Positions 7,201 to 8,246 of a stretch of DNA of 8,246 nt are shown piece by piece. Every line of letters begins with the position of its first letter. Positions within the stretch are counted from its first letter, which is position 1. Made by a program: the position numbers and the translations under genes. The notes under the pieces were generated by a model that was given only the letters and a program-made list of their open reading frames with translations, was not told the origin of the DNA and did no database searches. This stretch comes from Caldifarciminota bacterium (GTDB lineage Bacteria > Hydrothermota > UBA3072 > WFRC01), in NCBI GenBank assembly GCA_015486685.1, contig WFRC01000013.1, positions 1-8,246 on the forward strand, written 5' to 3'.

Positions 7201-7854
7201 ATCCTTTCTAAACATCAAATATCCAAGAAGAAGGTGCGGTCCAGGGTCACCAAACATTTCTCTCATAGACCTGTATAGTTCTCTTTCCACGCGAGGGATT
7301 TCTTCTTTGTGGGTATCAATAACCTTTCTGAACATTTCACGGGTTTTATTAAAATCTGTCTTTTCAAATAGGATTGCAGTGATATAAATATTGTTGATAT
7401 CCCGCTTTGACCATTCCTCTGGTGGCCTATTCTTAATGATATTATTTATAAGATTTTCATATCTTTTTAGTAATTTTTTGTATTCTGTTTCTGAGATTTC
7501 ACTTATAATCCTCCATACGCCATCAAAATCATCCTTTGATATTTTCTTTTCGAGAAGATATTCTGCGATAGGAGCGGATTTAGTAGCATAGTAAATATCC
7601 TCCGCCTTTGCAAGCATTTCCTGCTTTGCCTGGGTAGAGAGCACTTCTCCCTTTTTGAGCCATATAACAATTTCTGCTGTTCTATTATCCTGAGAATAGA
7701 TATCGATAATTTCCAGAATAAGAGGCAGGTCATCTTCTTCCCCTGTTATAGCGTTCTCAAGAATTCCCAATGCCCTATCCTTCTTACCTGCGAGAGAAAT
7801 CTTCCTCGCCTTTTCTATAATTTTATCCTTTCCGCCAAAACCAAACATATACAT
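4249..7854 (-). CDS. Giant all-helical TPR-like repeat protein
   Basis: About 1201 residues, apparently helical repeats throughout, with no signal peptide, membrane helix or catalytic motif. TPR-like A/B helix pairs recur (for example LGKAYIKTKDYRSGAELIKK, IGEMYEEKGKDNDAIKYY). Most are followed by a third helix (such as FVKEGIEFLEDYI or IIEEAKVILESAP), giving a spacing of about 46-52 residues instead of 34. The first residues, MYMFGFGGKDKIIEKARKIS, begin a repeat directly. No Shine-Dalgarno precedes either ATG (7854 or 7848), unlike the downstream genes. The frame stays open upstream to a TTG at 7968, but that extension looks like translated promoter DNA and is excluded. The C-terminus (VGSEK) and stop lie in a 7-bp repeat array. 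Such solenoids are usually protein-binding scaffolds. It is co-oriented with the cyclase operon 280 bp downstream, so a shared complex is possible but not shown. Confidence 0.9.
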   Translation of the reverse strand: MYMFGFGGKDKIIEKARKISLAGKKDRALGILENAITGEEDDLPLILEIIDIYSQDNRTAEIVIWLKKGEVLSTQAKQEMLAKAEDIYYATKSAPIAEYLLEKKISKDDFDGVWRIISEISETEYKKLLKRYENLINNIIKNRPPEEWSKRDINNIYITAILFEKTDFNKTREMFRKVIDTHKEEIPRVERELYRSMREMFGDPGPHLLLGYLMFRKDEPTKGCDEINKAVSRNEKIIPDAIQILETFKDSGGCVLELLSNLYIKLGAADKAVGIVEGLDVENAIQKYRTMLSAKSGSADVRLRLADAYKKAEKFREAITEYLNVIEDAPEKKDYILDALNEIMGREIQDSEALFRAVRLYTRLNEYDKAFSILSNIFKYSPELSSEIIEEAKVILESAPENIRGIQLYAILIAKKGKPDEGIEKIEELAGMGENGLTLAKEGLRQILKFHPEHKIGTILSAILEMKNAAKKSSEMLNEIIEKDPAQSGFIVKNIDKWMRKHPDYGQSAVDIYKNLKAENLPPFTLPFAIAEALAVLNKWDEAKEYYLKALKSQKEKKGIILRSLIRYAQKGEKGPNLVLLDIYTELKEIDKVSSIVQEIVDKYPDYLKEGITYLTTLLKSYSTPSLYIVLVNLLLKGEFYDEVIEYGKRAMDVIQEEKRAPIYFALGKAYIKTKDYRSGAELIKKSTEMDKAFVKEGIEFLEDYIGLKNIAVSENLSGLYQADRKYDLAANAQFEIYKLNPEKKSEVIGRLREILDEAPVNPTVHLRLGEILLSSGEREGAQHIRKAVRFNPSLFEEAVNTLSGFKDSSLYGFISYLIGEMYEEKGKDNDAIKYYISAYWQEEEKRKDIFQDIRKIVLRNNILPDIGISLLSVYAREGFIDEIANILNKIYEKENVLGTKILQETDKVFGDKVPARMKMLKAKILKDKEDEVSAYSLLREAFDEDNALAEPIKKTLEGFKKFNPASLLSDIHIYLKEWNRAIEVALSLSIDEEKEKLEKVLEGNPDMDEVKKRLGIIYIVEGNKEMAKSILTGVQEKESEERVILWALGEGEMPGAEEINNIRKMIIQEKAKNAPPEEKFSLLLKIGDYDSAKDAVNEITEENEKKLAMSRLYKTKGEFQKSVDMLISIPNQRDILPEIINNLIALKRFNEAFTITQIARNKGLNTDVVENQIMKNWKRKKVIDVLAKRLPKAKKVGSEK

Positions 7855-7881
7855 AAATACAAAATATATTGAATAAGTCAA
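7854..7881 (-). promoter_or_regulatory. Possible promoter of the giant gene
   Basis: On the minus strand TTGACT (7876-7881) is followed after 16 bp by TATTTA (7854-7859). A better -10 match, TATATT (7863-7868), lies within the spacer but has no matching -35. Either placement would start the transcript at or within a few bases of the ATGs at 7854/7848, implying a leaderless or nearly leaderless mRNA. This agrees with the missing ribosome site. The -10 matches are imperfect, so this is tentative. Confidence 0.35.
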
Positions 7882-7897
7882 GGATTTTTTTGGTGGT

Positions 7898-7922
7898 GGG
7901 GACGGTGCTTGACTCTGTGACA
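7898..7922. repeat. Solitary GGGGACGGTGCTTGAC-type motif
   Basis: The plus strand reads GGGGACGGTGCTTGACT followed by CTGTGACA. From memory, GGGGACGGT(T/G)CTTG-type sequences are dispersed in many bacterial genomes as ends of REP-like or RAYT-associated elements. Only one copy is present, with no inverted partner and no transposase, so at most it is a remnant. The resemblance is recalled, not searched. Confidence 0.3.
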
Positions 7923-7972
7923 CTATGGTAAAATGATTGTTCACAAATGGATTAATGGGTAATAACAAAGTT

Positions 7973-8000
7973 CTATACCCTATACCCTGTTAACTATACC
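7973..8000. repeat. Heptanucleotide array C1
   Basis: Four consecutive 7-mers on the plus strand: CTATACC, CTATACC, CTGTTAA, CTATACC. It lies between the nuclease gene and the giant gene and again has a period of exactly 7. Confidence 0.75.
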
Positions 8001-8044
8001 TTCGTTGATTTATCAGCTGAAGGCTATAATCTGCTTTTTAACCT

Positions 8045-8065
8045 GGAACTTGAAACTCGGAACTA
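8045..8065. repeat. Heptanucleotide array C2
   Basis: Three 7-mers on the plus strand: GGAACTT, GAAACTC, GGAACTA. It is a short array just downstream of the nuclease stop codon, in the direction of that gene. With only three units, chance is harder to exclude than for the others. Confidence 0.6.
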
Positions 8066-8090
8066 TTTTTATCTGAAAACGAGTAATAGG

Positions 8091-8246
8091 TTATTTTCTG
8101 CACATTGCAGAGAATGGGCAATAGGTACAGTATCTCTCATCCTCTGCATCGGGTTCAAATGGGATTTCAGTGTTAAACATTTCTTTGAATAATTCTTTCA
8201 GGGTACCAACAAATTTTTCCATAAACTCTGCTTTGCTGCTGCCATC
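8091..8246 (-). CDS. C-terminus of a PD-(D/E)XK nuclease with AddB-like Fe-S cysteines (partial)
   Basis: Only the last 51 codons and a TAA stop are in the window; the gene continues past the right edge. The visible end is an amphipathic helix (FMEKFVGTLKELFKEMFN) followed by IPFEPDAEDERYCTYCPFSAMCRK. The three cysteines are spaced C-x2-C-x5-C right at the C-terminus. This is the arrangement that closes the nuclease domain of AddB/RexB, Cas4 and related RecB-family nucleases, where these three join one cysteine upstream of the catalytic core to bind a 4Fe-4S cluster. The catalytic D/E/K residues and any helicase-like region are outside the window, so AddB, a stand-alone exonuclease or a Cas4-like protein cannot be told apart. 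Same strand as the giant gene, but 236 bp and repeats separate them, so a shared transcript is doubtful. Confidence 0.75.
   Translation of the reverse strand, partial: DGSSKAEFMEKFVGTLKELFKEMFNTEIPFEPDAEDERYCTYCPFSAMCRK

Noticed and set aside
7909..7934. Plus-strand promoter TTGACT ... TGGTAAAAT
   Set aside because: The spacer is only 14 bp, no plus-strand gene lies downstream, and the TTGACT belongs to the GGGGACGG motif.
7855..7968. N-terminal extension of the giant protein to a TTG at 7968
   Set aside because: The extra 38 residues (starting MLLPINPFVNNHF) have no SD before them, differ in character from the helical repeats, and overlay the GGGGACGG motif and the candidate promoter.

Overview
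The window is AT-rich and almost entirely coded on the minus strand. Strong AAGGAGG ribosome sites, heavy use of AGA/AGG and ATA codons, a CHASE2-type cyclase, long TPR proteins and gaps full of 7-bp repeats suggest a free-living, probably uncultivated, deep-branching Gram-negative bacterium (Nitrospirota- or Omnitrophota-like). That placement is an inference; no rRNA or marker gene is present.

Reading in the direction of transcription (right to left): the right edge (8091-8246) holds the last 51 residues of a PD-(D/E)XK nuclease with an AddB-like Cys cluster. A 236-bp gap follows, with 7-bp repeats, a GGGGACGGTGCTTGAC motif and a possible promoter. Next is a giant helical-repeat protein of about 1200 residues (4249-7854), built from a TPR-like unit extended to about 50 residues. 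A 280-bp gap made largely of 7-bp arrays separates it from a tight three-gene operon. That operon encodes a Cys4 / coiled-coil / TPR protein (2679-3968), an acidic, mostly disordered protein with a small helical C-terminus (2078-2686), and a membrane CHASE2 adenylate cyclase (153-2072). The first two genes overlap by 8 bp, and the last two are 5 bp apart. Positions 1-152 are non-coding and again carry 7-bp repeats.

The cyclase has a complete catalytic set, so cAMP is the likely output. The CHASE2 module should sense something outside the cytoplasmic membrane. The two upstream operon genes look like non-enzymatic cytoplasmic scaffold or linker proteins, and the giant repeat protein may belong to the same assembly. 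I know of no described system with this composition. The idea of a scaffolded cAMP-signalling complex is inferred from gene order and domain type only.

The other notable feature is that each of the three long non-coding gaps holds imperfect heptanucleotide arrays. Their sequences differ from place to place but the period is the same, and one array supplies the stop codon of the giant gene.
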